64,000 nucleotides of DNA from an uncultured Acidimicrobiales bacterium. Its GTDB lineage: Bacteria; Actinomycetota; Acidimicrobiia; Acidimicrobiales; SZUA-35. Within the stretch, counting starts at the first letter, position 1, and every line of letters begins with the position of its first letter. Of the stretch, positions 34,923 to 43,870 are shown piece after piece. The notes under the pieces are model-generated. The model ran no database searches, was not told where the DNA came from, and saw only the letters and a list, made by a program, of their open reading frames with translations. The stretch is from the NCBI GenBank assembly GCA_937997485.1, contig CALKTH010000059.1, positions 121,070-185,069 on the forward strand, written 5' to 3'. Made by a program: the position numbers and the translations under genes.

Positions 34923-36064
34923 AGATTGTGGTCTTCGACGATCGATACAAGATGTTCTACGGAGCGCAGCAGCAGGCAGTGGAGATCGCGGCCCAGGCGA
35001 GGGATCACGGCCACGACGTCACGTTCCTGACCACTGCCGAGGGTGTGCTCGCCGAGGCCGCTCGCGGGCGAGGGCTCCACGTTCGCATCGAGACCCCACC
35101 CGAGGCGTGGCTGCAATTCGAGCGCAAAGCGCTCGGCACTGGGCTCCAACGGCTTCGAGTGACGACGCAGATGTTGGCGTTCAGCCGACGACTCGCCGCT
35201 GTCATCCGCGACACGCAGACAGAGTTGGTCATCGTGTCGAACGTTCGAACAGCACTCACGCTCGTCTGGTCTCGACTCACACCCCGCGTACCGATCGTCC
35301 TGTACGCGCAGAACAACATTCCCATGGGCCCGTTCGCCGTCGTCGCGGCACTTGTCAGTTCTCGAATCGGCATGATCGGCCCGTCCACGATTCGGACGTT
35401 CCCCGGCCCTCTACACCGCTTCGTCCATGGACGAAGCTTCCCCTGGCCTGGCGGCAGAGACCTCTCTCACTTCGCACCCTCACCGGAGCCTGTCTTGCCG
35501 GCCGGGGAGCCGGCCACCGTCCTCACGATCGCGAGCCTGACTCGTCGAAAGGGCATTCACGATCTGATCGATGCGCTCGCCCTCGTCTCAGACTCTGGAA
35601 GGCCCGTTCGCCTCGTGGTTGTTGGCGGCACCGTTGGCGCCGAGTCCGAGGCCTACGCCGACGGGTTGCGGAAGCAAGCAGAGCGTCTCGGTGTCGAGAC
35701 GGAGTTCGCCGGCTGGCGCGACGACGTGCGCCCGGCACTGGCTTCGTGTCACCTCTTCGCTCTGGCGTCCTACGAAGAGGGCCTTCCTGGTGTTCTCATC
35801 GAAGCCATGGCCACCGAACGTGCGTGTGTCACTACCCGTGCTGGCGACGCTGGCAGGCTGGTCGACGAGGGCGATGCAGGTGTGAGCGTCGACGTCGGCG
35901 ACGTCGACGGCCTTGCGAGCGGCATTCGAGCGCTCCTGACCGATCCGCATCGCCGAAGCGCCCATGCCGCTTCCGGTCGGCAGTATGTGCTCGCCACGCT
36001 CGGCGTCGAGAAGCTCTACGAGGATCTGGCGGCCGGAACAGACAACCTGTTTCAGGGAAGCTGA
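34919..36064 (+). CDS. GT4 glycosyltransferase
   Basis: A 381-residue GT-B enzyme starting MKIVVFDDRYKMFYGAQQQA. The donor domain has VLTIASLTRRKGIHDLIDAL, ASYEEGLPGVLIEAMA (E-x7-E) and a C-terminal GVEKLYEDL. ATG at 34919 overlaps the sulfotransferase stop by ATGA, so the two are translated together; this glycosyltransferase may build the unit that the sulfotransferase modifies. The sugar is unknown. Confidence 0.82.
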   Translation: MKIVVFDDRYKMFYGAQQQAVEIAAQARDHGHDVTFLTTAEGVLAEAARGRGLHVRIETPPEAWLQFERKALGTGLQRLRVTTQMLAFSRRLAAVIRDTQTELVIVSNVRTALTLVWSRLTPRVPIVLYAQNNIPMGPFAVVAALVSSRIGMIGPSTIRTFPGPLHRFVHGRSFPWPGGRDLSHFAPSPEPVLPAGEPATVLTIASLTRRKGIHDLIDALALVSDSGRPVRLVVVGGTVGAESEAYADGLRKQAERLGVETEFAGWRDDVRPALASCHLFALASYEEGLPGVLIEAMATERACVTTRAGDAGRLVDEGDAGVSVDVGDVDGLASGIRALLTDPHRRSAHAASGRQYVLATLGVEKLYEDLAAGTDNLFQGS

Positions 36065-36065
36065 G

Positions 36066-37187
36066 GTGCGGGTCGCTCACATCGTGGAGGCCTCGTTCGC
36101 CGGGGTTGGCCGCCACGTGCTCGACCACGCCGCAGGTCAGGCGGCTCGCGGCCACGATGTCCGCGTTTTCTACAGCCCCGTTCGGGAGAGTGCCGCGTTC
36201 GCAGAAGAGCGATCCGCGCTGTCGGGGGCAGTGTCGTTTCACGACGTGCACCTCGAGCGCTCACCCTCGCTCTCTGACCTCGCTGCCTTGAGGTCCATCT
36301 CTGCGGTGTGCCGAGAACACGACATCGAGGTCGTGCACGGTCATTCGACGAAGGGCGGCCTGATCACTCGGCTGGTCCGCGGCACCTTCGTGCGCGCCTA
36401 TACCCCGAACGCCGTCTACTCGATGAACCCCGAACTTGGGGACCGAGCCCGCCGCGTGGTCCGAGCCATTGAACGAGCTCTGTCACATCGCACGGACCTG
36501 ATCGTTGCCGTCTCGAGCGAGGAAGAGGCGCACCTGATCGACCTGGGTGTCGACCCATCGAAGGTTGTTGTCGTGCCGAACGGCGTTCCGCCCGCACCGG
36601 AACGAGATGCGAAGAAACGGGGGGCCGTTCGCGACGCGCTCGGACTTCCGTTGGATGCAGTGGTGGTGGGATTCGTCGGACGTCTCAGCCGCCAGAAGGC
36701 GCCAGAGATTCTCCTGGCGGCCTTCGAATCGATTGCTGAGCGATTCCCAGACATCCATCTGGCAATCATCGGCACAGGCGAGCTCGAGCCGGACATCAAC
36801 AGGCTCGCCGAGCAATCGTCGGCTGCGGCCCGTATTCACCTGCTGGGAGAACAACCTGGGCGTTGGGCGATGAACGCGTTCGACGTCTTCGCGCTGCCCA
36901 GTCGCTACGAGGGCTTCCCCTACGTGTTGATCGAGGCGCTGCATGCTGGACTTCCCATCGTGACCACGGTCGGAGCATCGGCAGATCTCCTGTTCGAGGG
37001 CGCAGCTGACCCGATCGGGGGTCGGACGGCCGTGGATGACGCCGCCGGTTTCGCCGAGGCTCTCAGCAAGATTCTCGAACATGGACCCTCCTCGTTCGCT
37101 GCGGCGTGCCGAGCGCGAGGTCTGACCTTCACCGCCGATGCCATGATCGAGCAAACACTGGCAGCGTTGTCCGACCTACGCGGATAG
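36066..37187 (+). CDS. GT4 glycosyltransferase
   Basis: A 373-residue GT-B glycosyltransferase beginning VRVAHIVEASFAGVGRHVLD from a GTG one base after the previous stop, with AGGGAAG upstream. It has HGHSTKGGLITRL, FVGRLSRQKAPEILL and PSRYEGFPYVLIEALHAGLP (E-x7-E). The HSTKGGLIGR-like segment is common in enzymes of lipid-linked exopolysaccharide assembly. The longer frame to 35964 overlaps the preceding gene and is not used. Confidence 0.82.
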   Translation: MRVAHIVEASFAGVGRHVLDHAAGQAARGHDVRVFYSPVRESAAFAEERSALSGAVSFHDVHLERSPSLSDLAALRSISAVCREHDIEVVHGHSTKGGLITRLVRGTFVRAYTPNAVYSMNPELGDRARRVVRAIERALSHRTDLIVAVSSEEEAHLIDLGVDPSKVVVVPNGVPPAPERDAKKRGAVRDALGLPLDAVVVGFVGRLSRQKAPEILLAAFESIAERFPDIHLAIIGTGELEPDINRLAEQSSAAARIHLLGEQPGRWAMNAFDVFALPSRYEGFPYVLIEALHAGLPIVTTVGASADLLFEGAADPIGGRTAVDDAAGFAEALSKILEHGPSSFAAACRARGLTFTADAMIEQTLAALSDLRG

Positions 37188-37216
37188 GTCAACAAACACA
37201 GTCGAGCCAGCAACCT

Positions 37217-37245
37217 TTGTCCCATAACGTGACACGTCCTACCGT
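37217..37245 (+). promoter_or_regulatory. Putative promoter of galE
   Basis: TTGTCC, 17 bp, then TACCGT, a weak sigma70-type pair in the gap before galE. The start point would lie a few bases before the ribosome binding site GAAAGGGA. Proposed from spacing and position only. Confidence 0.3.
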
Positions 37246-37272
37246 GGCGCCAGTAGAGAAAGGGACGTCGCG

Positions 37273-38295
37273 TTGAGGGACACGACTGTGTTAGTGACCG
37301 GCATCGCCGGATATGTGGGATCGCATGCTGCCGCTGCGCTTGCTCACTCCGGGTACGAGGTCGTCGGCATTGACAACTTTGAGAACAGCACAGCGGCATC
37401 AATCGAACGTCTGACGTCGCTCATCGGCGGCTTCGCTTTCGTAGAAGCAGATGTACAGAACACCGATCGAGTCGCCGACACGCTGCGCGACCACAAGGTG
37501 GACGCGGTCCTGCACTTTGCCGGCCGCAAGTCGGTCGCTGAATCCGTGTCCGACCCACTCGGCTACTTCCGGACGAATGTCGCAGGTTCGATCTCCGTGC
37601 TCCAAGCAATGGCTCGGGTGGACCTCCATCACTTCGTCTTCTCGTCGTCCTGTACGGTCTACGGCAACGGCGACGGGCCCACCGATGATCGAGGCGCCCG
37701 TTCGATGGCCGAGACCGATGCGGTTGCGCCGTGTAACCCCTACGGACGGTCGAAGGCCATGGTCGAGTCAATCTTGGATGATGCTGCTCTCGCCGGGCTC
37801 GTCTCGTCGATCTCGCTGCGGTACTTCAACCCGATCGGTGCACACCCCAGCCACCAGATCGGCGAGGACCCGAAGAACCCACCGGCGAACCTTCTGCCCC
37901 ATGTCATGGAGCGAGCGTTGCACGGCGGCGAACCTCTGAAGGTCTACGGTGACAACTACAACACCATCGATGGCACGTGCATCCGTGACTACGTGCATGT
38001 CAGCGATCTCGCCCACGCACACGTCGCGGCCCTCGAGTCACTCGGCAACGAACCCGGACACCGCGCGGTGAACATCGGTACCGGAACCGGACACAGTGTC
38101 CTCGAGGTCATCGACGCCGTTGAGCGCGTGACCGGCAGGACCATCCCGTACGACATTGTCGACCCCCGCCCCGGTGACGCCGCCGCGCTCTACGCCAATC
38201 CGGAACTGGCACTCGAGCGACTGAGCTGGAAGGCCGAAGCCGATCTCGATCAGATGTGCGACGATCATTGGCAGTGGCACCACTCACGCTCGTGA
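37273..38295 (+). CDS. galE: UDP-glucose 4-epimerase
   Basis: Interconverts UDP-glucose and UDP-galactose (or the N-acetyl forms) with bound NAD. The Rossmann motif GIAGYVGSH (10-18), HFAGRKSVAES, FSSSCTVYGN, NPYGRSKAMVE (catalytic YxxxK), RYFNPIGAHPSHQIGEDP and GTCIRDYVHVSDLA are diagnostic of GalE. At 340 residues it is complete. The start is TTG at 37273 with GAAAGGGA about 8 bases upstream; no ATG fits. It supplies a galactose-type donor to the second glycan locus. Confidence 0.92.
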   Translation: MRDTTVLVTGIAGYVGSHAAAALAHSGYEVVGIDNFENSTAASIERLTSLIGGFAFVEADVQNTDRVADTLRDHKVDAVLHFAGRKSVAESVSDPLGYFRTNVAGSISVLQAMARVDLHHFVFSSSCTVYGNGDGPTDDRGARSMAETDAVAPCNPYGRSKAMVESILDDAALAGLVSSISLRYFNPIGAHPSHQIGEDPKNPPANLLPHVMERALHGGEPLKVYGDNYNTIDGTCIRDYVHVSDLAHAHVAALESLGNEPGHRAVNIGTGTGHSVLEVIDAVERVTGRTIPYDIVDPRPGDAAALYANPELALERLSWKAEADLDQMCDDHWQWHHSRS

Positions 38296-38320
38296 GTCGC
38301 TGCCGCTCGTTCGACTCCTG

Positions 38321-39703
38321 ATGCTTTGGATTCTCGTCACGGGGCTCGTGGCCGTCAGCTTTGTCGGCGTTGCTGCAGTGCTTCGCCATTGGAAGTGGGA
38401 TCTCAGGCGAGCGAGCATGCTCGCCGTTGTCTTCCTGGCCACCGACTTCGTGCTCCGCCCGACTGAGTTGCTGATTGGGCTCGATGAGCCGTTCCCGAAC
38501 GAGCACTTTGAGGGTCGAACCGTGGTTGATGCGCTCGCTCGAGCCCAAGCGTCGTTCCTCCTCTGGCTCGCGCTCTTTGTGTTGACGGTTGCCCTTGTCG
38601 AGCGTTTCCTGGAAACGAGTGCTCTGGCCGAGAGCGTCGGCTCCAAGATTGAGGCCAACGGGTCGCGTCTTCTTCCTGATGACAGGGCCGTGCAGCGCGT
38701 TCTCCCCCTGCTGGTCGGCTTTGGATTCATCGGGTCGGCCTACGCATGGAATCGGTTCGGGTTGACCGGGCTGGCCAGCGCTGCGAAGGGGAAGGAATTG
38801 GACCTCCCCCACATGCTCAGAGTGCCCGCAATCGGGGCCGCCTACTTCGGTATGGCCGTGGCAACCGCTGGTGTGGCTCGAAAGCACCGGTCGATGTCCG
38901 TGATCGGCGGCCTCGCCTTCATAGCGGGAGCCTTCGTGTCCTTCACATGGGGCGCACGAGGTAACGCAGTGTTCCCGTTCGTCATCCCGGCGATTGCTGC
39001 GTTGAGTGGTATGGAAACACGTCCGTTGCGGTCGAGTGCAGAGTGGCGGCGCGTTGCCCTCCGTGTGTTCCTCGCCTTCATTGTCGTGTGCTCCATGGGA
39101 GTGGGACTGCGGGTCGTCCGAGAGGTCGTTTCGCTCGGAGGAACCAACGCTCGTACGACACAGGGACCCATCTTCCGACGTCTGGCCATTACGGCCAACC
39201 ACACTCGGTATGACGCTGCGCTGCTGGTCTTCGACGATGACGAGCCGACACCGGAGTCCCCCGGGCTGGACCTCTTCATCAACGGCAGCTCTCGTGCCCT
39301 GTCGCCGATCGTGCCGCCACGGGGATCCTTCGAACCCCCCGCCATCACGGTCGCGCAAACGTTCGAACCGTGGAGGAACAACGGTTGGCCGTTGACCGCG
39401 CTCGGGGACTGGTTCTTCGCCGGTCGATGGGGCGGTGTCGCTCTCGGCGCGATCGTGAGCGGTCTGATCTTTGGCCTGATTGATGCGTGGCAGGCGCTCT
39501 ACCGCCGCCGGTATTGGGCGGTGACGACCGGCTTCGTGGCTATTTGGTCGACGACCCTGACATGGGGCGGCTTCGGCGCCACGACCCCGGCACGAGCGCG
39601 GTCGATGCTCCCGATCCTCATTGTGCTGATGCTGCTGGCGACGCTGCTTGGTCGGGGAACACGGCCGGCTGCGCTGAAGGAAACCGCGACTTCAGCGAGT
39701 TGA
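38321..39703 (+). CDS. Polytopic membrane protein, probable Wzy-like polysaccharide polymerase
   Basis: A 460-residue protein with about ten to eleven membrane helices and a large extracellular loop (about 265-360). Near the end of this loop is NNGWPLTALGDWFFAGRWGG followed by VALGAIVSGLIFGLIDAW, a pattern seen in O-antigen/oligosaccharide repeat-unit polymerases. Position between galE and an acyltransferase in a glycan locus supports a Wzy role. Sequence conservation in such enzymes is too low for certainty. It overlaps the convergent acyltransferase gene by 86 bp. Confidence 0.6.
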   Translation: MLWILVTGLVAVSFVGVAAVLRHWKWDLRRASMLAVVFLATDFVLRPTELLIGLDEPFPNEHFEGRTVVDALARAQASFLLWLALFVLTVALVERFLETSALAESVGSKIEANGSRLLPDDRAVQRVLPLLVGFGFIGSAYAWNRFGLTGLASAAKGKELDLPHMLRVPAIGAAYFGMAVATAGVARKHRSMSVIGGLAFIAGAFVSFTWGARGNAVFPFVIPAIAALSGMETRPLRSSAEWRRVALRVFLAFIVVCSMGVGLRVVREVVSLGGTNARTTQGPIFRRLAITANHTRYDAALLVFDDDEPTPESPGLDLFINGSSRALSPIVPPRGSFEPPAITVAQTFEPWRNNGWPLTALGDWFFAGRWGGVALGAIVSGLIFGLIDAWQALYRRRYWAVTTGFVAIWSTTLTWGGFGATTPARARSMLPILIVLMLLATLLGRGTRPAALKETATSAS

Positions 39704-40817
39704 TTGGGCTCTCGAAGAATCTCCACGACAAGGCGCTGATGATCAGCGTCAGGCCGAGGCCACCGATGTGGTCGTACTCGGCGGCCCCGCCCGTGAGGAG
39801 TGACCAACCCTCCCGCCACAGTGCCGGCGCCAGGATGTGCCAGACGTAGATGCCGTAGGAGATCGATCCGATGTATCGGAGCGGCCGGAACTCCAGGAGT
39901 CGCTGGACGGGACGCGGAACCATTCCGGAGGCGATAGCAAAGATCACGAAGGTGAAGAACGCTGCTCCGGCGAGACCAACCCAGACGAAGGCTGCTTCTT
40001 CGGCAAACGTCCGACCTCCGACACGGCTGAACGGGCCGATGAGCTTGCGCACCGCAAATCCCCCAAGGGCGACGGCTCCCAGTGCCCCACTCGCCACGAC
40101 GAGCGTTCTACGCCGCACGGTGAGCTTCCCTGGTGCGGTCCACATTGCGAGAAGTGCGCCAGCGCCAAAGGCATCCAGGCGAGCGAACGTGATGCGTTGA
40201 GCGTCGCCGGGCGCGACATCGGCAAGGAGGAGCCCAACGCGGCTGGCGACGCCAACGCCAATGGCGAGGCCGGCTACCCGCCCGAGCCACTCATGAGGAA
40301 CGAGGAGCATCACAAACGGCCACACGAGGTAGAACTGTTCTTCGATCGCAAGAGTCCACAGGTGGCCGGTGAACGAGGGCCCGTCTGTCCACATCGCCGA
40401 GAAGTTCTGCAGATAGAGCAGATTCCACCCGATGGAACGTCCGACCGAACCAACATTGAAGAAAAGGGCGAGGACAAAAAGACCAAAGAGGTAGCCGTAG
40501 TACAGCGGAAAGATGCGAAGCGTTCGACGGGCATAGAAGCGAGTGAAGGCGTCGCGACGCTTTCCGTGATCCGGTATCGAACCGGCACCTTGGAGAGCTT
40601 CCCGTTCGACGAGCAGAATGCGCGTGATGAGGAACGCGCTCAAGACGAAGAACGCTTGAACGCCGAACCAACCCAGCGGCATGACCCTGTGGACACCGCT
40701 TGATTTCGGTACGTAGTGATGCACGACGACAGCGGCGACAGCAATCGTTCGATACGTATCCAGACCCCCGATGTAGCCCGACGGGATCGCCGACCGATCA
40801 CCCAACCTCGACGGCAT
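39618..40817 (-). CDS. Acyltransferase family 3 (OafA/YrhL-like)
   Basis: A 399-residue integral membrane acyltransferase with about ten helices. Family landmarks are GGLDTYRTIAVAAVVVHHY (the arginine and the histidines near the first helix), FFVLSAFLITRILL, RFYARRTLRIFPLYY and GHLWTLAIEEQFYLVWP. It probably O-acetylates the glycan made by this locus. The ATG at 40817 overlaps the amidase stop by one base (TGATG), and the frame open to 41009 is not used. Confidence 0.85.
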   Translation of the reverse strand: MPSRLGDRSAIPSGYIGGLDTYRTIAVAAVVVHHYVPKSSGVHRVMPLGWFGVQAFFVLSAFLITRILLVEREALQGAGSIPDHGKRRDAFTRFYARRTLRIFPLYYGYLFGLFVLALFFNVGSVGRSIGWNLLYLQNFSAMWTDGPSFTGHLWTLAIEEQFYLVWPFVMLLVPHEWLGRVAGLAIGVGVASRVGLLLADVAPGDAQRITFARLDAFGAGALLAMWTAPGKLTVRRRTLVVASGALGAVALGGFAVRKLIGPFSRVGGRTFAEEAAFVWVGLAGAAFFTFVIFAIASGMVPRPVQRLLEFRPLRYIGSISYGIYVWHILAPALWREGWSLLTGGAAEYDHIGGLGLTLIISALSWRFFESPINSLKSRFPSAQPAVFPDQAASPAASAQ

Positions 40818-42214
40818 CAGCCCAGCGCGGCCAGCGGCGAAGCGTCGAGCATCTCCTCGAGTGAGCCCATGGCTTGGAGCACTCCCACATCGTCGAGCTG
40901 ACGGCCGATGATCTGCAGACCAACGGGCATCCCATCGGCGGTGAACCCACAATTGATGGATCCTGCGGGGTTGCGGGTGAGGTTCAGTCCATAACTGAAG
41001 GAGACCCACGCTGGCCGCTCCTCACCGTTGATGGTTCCCTCATGCCCGATCTCGGGAATCTGGCCTGCGCACATCGGCGTGAGGATCAGCGGGGCATGCT
41101 CGAAGGCCGCATCGAGCTCAAGGTTGAACGTGTGGATCGCGTCGATGGAGGCGATGACGTCGGTGCCGGTCACCTTCGCCCCCCACTCGATTTGGAAGCG
41201 GAGTGACTCATCAATCTGGCCCCACTCCGGTGTGCCGATGAGATGGCCCTGTGTCCGCGCTCGCAAGGCGGTCCACATCACCCACCAGGGCATCAGGGGA
41301 TCTTGACTCCACACCTCATCGAGCTGCACAACCTCGACGCCGGCCGCCTCCATCCGGGCGATCGCTTCAGCGCAAACCCGGCCCACCTCGTCGTCGACCT
41401 CGGCGAACCCCATGGTCGGGGCCCACACAACACGCGTGGGCAGTCGGGCCTCGGCCACGGCTTCGTACCAGGGGGAACCGGAGCGAGGGAGCGAGAAGGG
41501 ATCCGTGGGATGTGGCCCCACACACATGTCAAGGGCGAAGGCGGTGTCGATTGTTCGGCGAGCCATCGGCCCTTTCACGGTGCACAGACCCGAGCCTGGA
41601 GGATTCGGTCCGCCGTTGGGGATGCGCCCTTGCGTGGTCTTGATGCCCGAGAGCGCACAGAGTGCGGAAGGGATCCGGATCGAACCGCCGCCGTCAGAGC
41701 CGGTGGCGAGCGGAACCATGCCGGCCGCTAGCGCCGCCGCGCTGCCTCCGGATGAGCCACCAGGCGTTCGGTTGAGGTTCCACGGGTTGCGGGTGACACC
41801 GGTCAGCGGTGAATCCGTGGCGCCCTTGTGCCCGTACTCCGGTGTCGTGGTCTTGCCGATGACGACGCACCCGGCGGCTCGGAGTCGGGCGACGAGTACC
41901 GAGTCGCCCTCGGCCGGAGCGGTGCTGGAGAGCTTCGACCCGTAGCGAGTGGCGAAACCGGCAGCGTCCTCGAGGTCCTTGACTGCGAGCGGAATTCCGG
42001 CCAGCGGACCGACGCTGTCGCCGGCGACGAGTCGCTGATCCACCTCCGTCGCATCGGCCAGCGCAGCGGCTCCGTCCACTGTGACAAAGGCATTCAGTTC
42101 CGGATCCAACTGCTCGATGCGTTCGAGCGCAGCGATGGTCAGCTCACGAGCGGAGAGCTCTCGGGTGCGGACGCGGGCGGCGAGATCGAGCACTCGATGC
42201 TGACGAAAGTCCAT
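40817..42214 (-). CDS. Amidase (amidase-signature family)
   Basis: A 465-residue hydrolase of the Ser-cisSer-Lys class. The lysine is in PLAVKDLEDAAG, the glycine-serine core is GGSSGGSAAALAAG, and the nucleophile region GSDGGGSIRIPSALCALSG is complete. Members cleave amides such as acetamide, indoleacetamide or peptide amides, or act as GatA. No gatB or gatC is near and the C terminus is not GatA-like, so a catabolic amidase is more likely. ATG at 42214 (MDFRQHRVLDLAAR) was chosen over 42289. Confidence 0.85.
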   Translation of the reverse strand: MDFRQHRVLDLAARVRTRELSARELTIAALERIEQLDPELNAFVTVDGAAALADATEVDQRLVAGDSVGPLAGIPLAVKDLEDAAGFATRYGSKLSSTAPAEGDSVLVARLRAAGCVVIGKTTTPEYGHKGATDSPLTGVTRNPWNLNRTPGGSSGGSAAALAAGMVPLATGSDGGGSIRIPSALCALSGIKTTQGRIPNGGPNPPGSGLCTVKGPMARRTIDTAFALDMCVGPHPTDPFSLPRSGSPWYEAVAEARLPTRVVWAPTMGFAEVDDEVGRVCAEAIARMEAAGVEVVQLDEVWSQDPLMPWWVMWTALRARTQGHLIGTPEWGQIDESLRFQIEWGAKVTGTDVIASIDAIHTFNLELDAAFEHAPLILTPMCAGQIPEIGHEGTINGEERPAWVSFSYGLNLTRNPAGSINCGFTADGMPVGLQIIGRQLDDVGVLQAMGSLEEMLDASPLAALG

Positions 42215-42345
42215 CAGTGCAAGGTAGACGACATCCGACGCCCGGGGTTGTCCTCGCCACCGGCATCTATCGGTCCGGCGGTCCTGCACCAGATCCCCAC
42301 ACGGCTCTCACCTCTGGGGCCGCTGCGACACTGAAACTGGCCGCC

Positions 42346-43227
42346 GTGCCAGCAACGTTCCCCAGTCACCAGGGTCTCATCATCGCCGCCAAATTGAGAT
42401 GGCCGGATCGGTTCGACGCAACGGCACTGTGCCTCGGAGCTGCCGCGCCCGATCTTGCGTATCCGCTGACCAGCTGGCTCCAACGCGAGAGTCACACCCC
42501 CATCGGCGTCGTGACGTGGGCGATTCCCGTCGCCGCAATGACGGCGGTGGTGCTCCGCCGCTGGGCTGCACCAGGACTCTTTGCCTGTCTTCCTCAGCTC
42601 GGCCGTCTCCAACTTCGTGCTTACGGAGCACTGTCGACTCGCCGACCGAGCTGGTGGCAGACCATCGCCTCAGCGGGGCTGGGAGCTGTGAGTCACGTGT
42701 TCATCGATGCCTTCACCCATCGAGGCCGGTGGGGAGCGAATCTGTTGGGCCTCAACGGGACAGTTCTGAAGGTACCCGGCCTCGGTGAGCTCAGCGGGGC
42801 GCGTGTTCTGCAGTACGCAGGACACAGCCTTGGCGTCATCTTCTTCCTCGTGGCGCTGACCGTGATCGCGTCATCGGGCCACGTGGAACGTTGGTATGGC
42901 GACCAGGCTGTCGCCATTGCCCGCGCCCGCCAGGTTCCGACGCTACTGAGGTGTGTCTTCGCGTTGGTCACCTTCGCCCCGGTGCTCGGATTGCTTGCAG
43001 TTACTGGACGCACCGATTTCGGGGCGATCTTTCTCATCCAAACCACGGTGTTGCCATCGGTGCTGCTCGCCGGGGCAATCGTGACTCGTCAGTTGCCGAG
43101 GCAGGCGACCAGACCGTTGGAGAGCAGCGCCTCACGGAACGTGCCCGCAGGACACGAACCTTCGGGCTCTCGGGCGCCGATGACCCGACCGTCGGACAGG
43201 CCGTCGCAAGGAACGGGTAGCAGCTGA
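42346..43227 (+). CDS. DUF4184 membrane protein
   Basis: A 293-residue protein with about five or six membrane helices. The start PATFPSHQGLIIAAKLRWPD and the LCLGAAAPDLAYPL segment match the DUF4184 pattern (F-S-H near the start, then APD). SHVFIDAFTHRGRWG is a histidine-rich segment recalling metal-dependent membrane hydrolases, but no function is known. GTG at 42346 was chosen because it aligns with the family; the frame is open to 42217. Its last 139 bp lie antisense to the J-domain gene. Confidence 0.65.
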   Translation: MPATFPSHQGLIIAAKLRWPDRFDATALCLGAAAPDLAYPLTSWLQRESHTPIGVVTWAIPVAAMTAVVLRRWAAPGLFACLPQLGRLQLRAYGALSTRRPSWWQTIASAGLGAVSHVFIDAFTHRGRWGANLLGLNGTVLKVPGLGELSGARVLQYAGHSLGVIFFLVALTVIASSGHVERWYGDQAVAIARARQVPTLLRCVFALVTFAPVLGLLAVTGRTDFGAIFLIQTTVLPSVLLAGAIVTRQLPRQATRPLESSASRNVPAGHEPSGSRAPMTRPSDRPSQGTGSS

Positions 43228-43763
43228 CCTTCCGACATGACGAGGACACACGAGCCGGCTTCGACGCCGATGTCGGGGCCGGGAACGGTCGTGGTGGTTG
43301 GAGCCGTGGCTCGTGAGCCGTTGGCGTAGGCCGTGAAGATGAAGATGGCCAGGAGCATGCCGAAGAACCCGACCGTGCCCAGAACTCGAACGGTGCCGGA
43401 GTGCCGAACCTCTCGCTCCTCTTCCTGGAGCCGTCGCCTTGAAGCGAGGAACTCAGGATCGAAGAGCCGGGGATCAACCCGCGGGACTCCGTCGTCGGTG
43501 CGCACGTAGTCGCCAACACTGGGGCCGGCCGTCCCGTTGCGTTCGGCCCGTTGACGGTCGTAGGCAGCGCGACGAGCGTCGTCCCCGAGCACACGCCACG
43601 CCTCGTTGACAGAGCGCATGGCTGTTTCCGCCTGGCGGGACTCAGCAGCGGGCGCGTTGATGAAACGGTCGGGGTGCCAGCGACGAGCTTCGTCGTGATA
43701 CGCGCGCCGAATATCGGCATGGGTCGCCTTTGAGCTGACGCCCAGTGTCTTGTAGTGCGACAT
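43089..43763 (-). CDS. Membrane-anchored J-domain protein
   Basis: A 224-residue protein. The N-terminal J domain (1-70) begins MSHYKTLGVSSKATHADIRR, has the HPD motif (WHPDRF) and ends AAYDRQR, so it can stimulate a DnaK. A linker leads to one membrane helix (about 128-146, VLGTVGFFGMLLAIFIF) and an outer domain with four cysteines (SCVLV, VPCDG, GSCPAG, VACLGN) that may form disulfides. The Gly/Phe and zinc domains of DnaJ are absent. The client is unknown. Confidence 0.8.
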   Translation of the reverse strand: MSHYKTLGVSSKATHADIRRAYHDEARRWHPDRFINAPAAESRQAETAMRSVNEAWRVLGDDARRAAYDRQRAERNGTAGPSVGDYVRTDDGVPRVDPRLFDPEFLASRRRLQEEEREVRHSGTVRVLGTVGFFGMLLAIFIFTAYANGSRATAPTTTTVPGPDIGVEAGSCVLVMSEGQLLPVPCDGLSDGRVIGAREPEGSCPAGTFREALLSNGLVACLGN

Positions 43764-43870
43764 TCGCCGACCGGCCTCCAAGTTTCCGGCCGTCAGCGTA
43801 TGACTGCTAGACCCTCCCTGTGTCATCGGGCTGACGAATGCCGGTGGCGAAACGACGATGGGAGTTCACC

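Noticed and set aside
40817..42214. Amidase as GatA of the tRNA amidotransferase
   Set aside because: gatB and gatC are not adjacent and the C-terminal region does not look like GatA. The signature alone is shared by all amidases.
42217..42345. Upstream ATG start for the DUF4184 protein
   Set aside because: The first 43 residues do not fit the family and lie where the divergent amidase promoter must be. The GTG at 42346 aligns with the expected N terminus.
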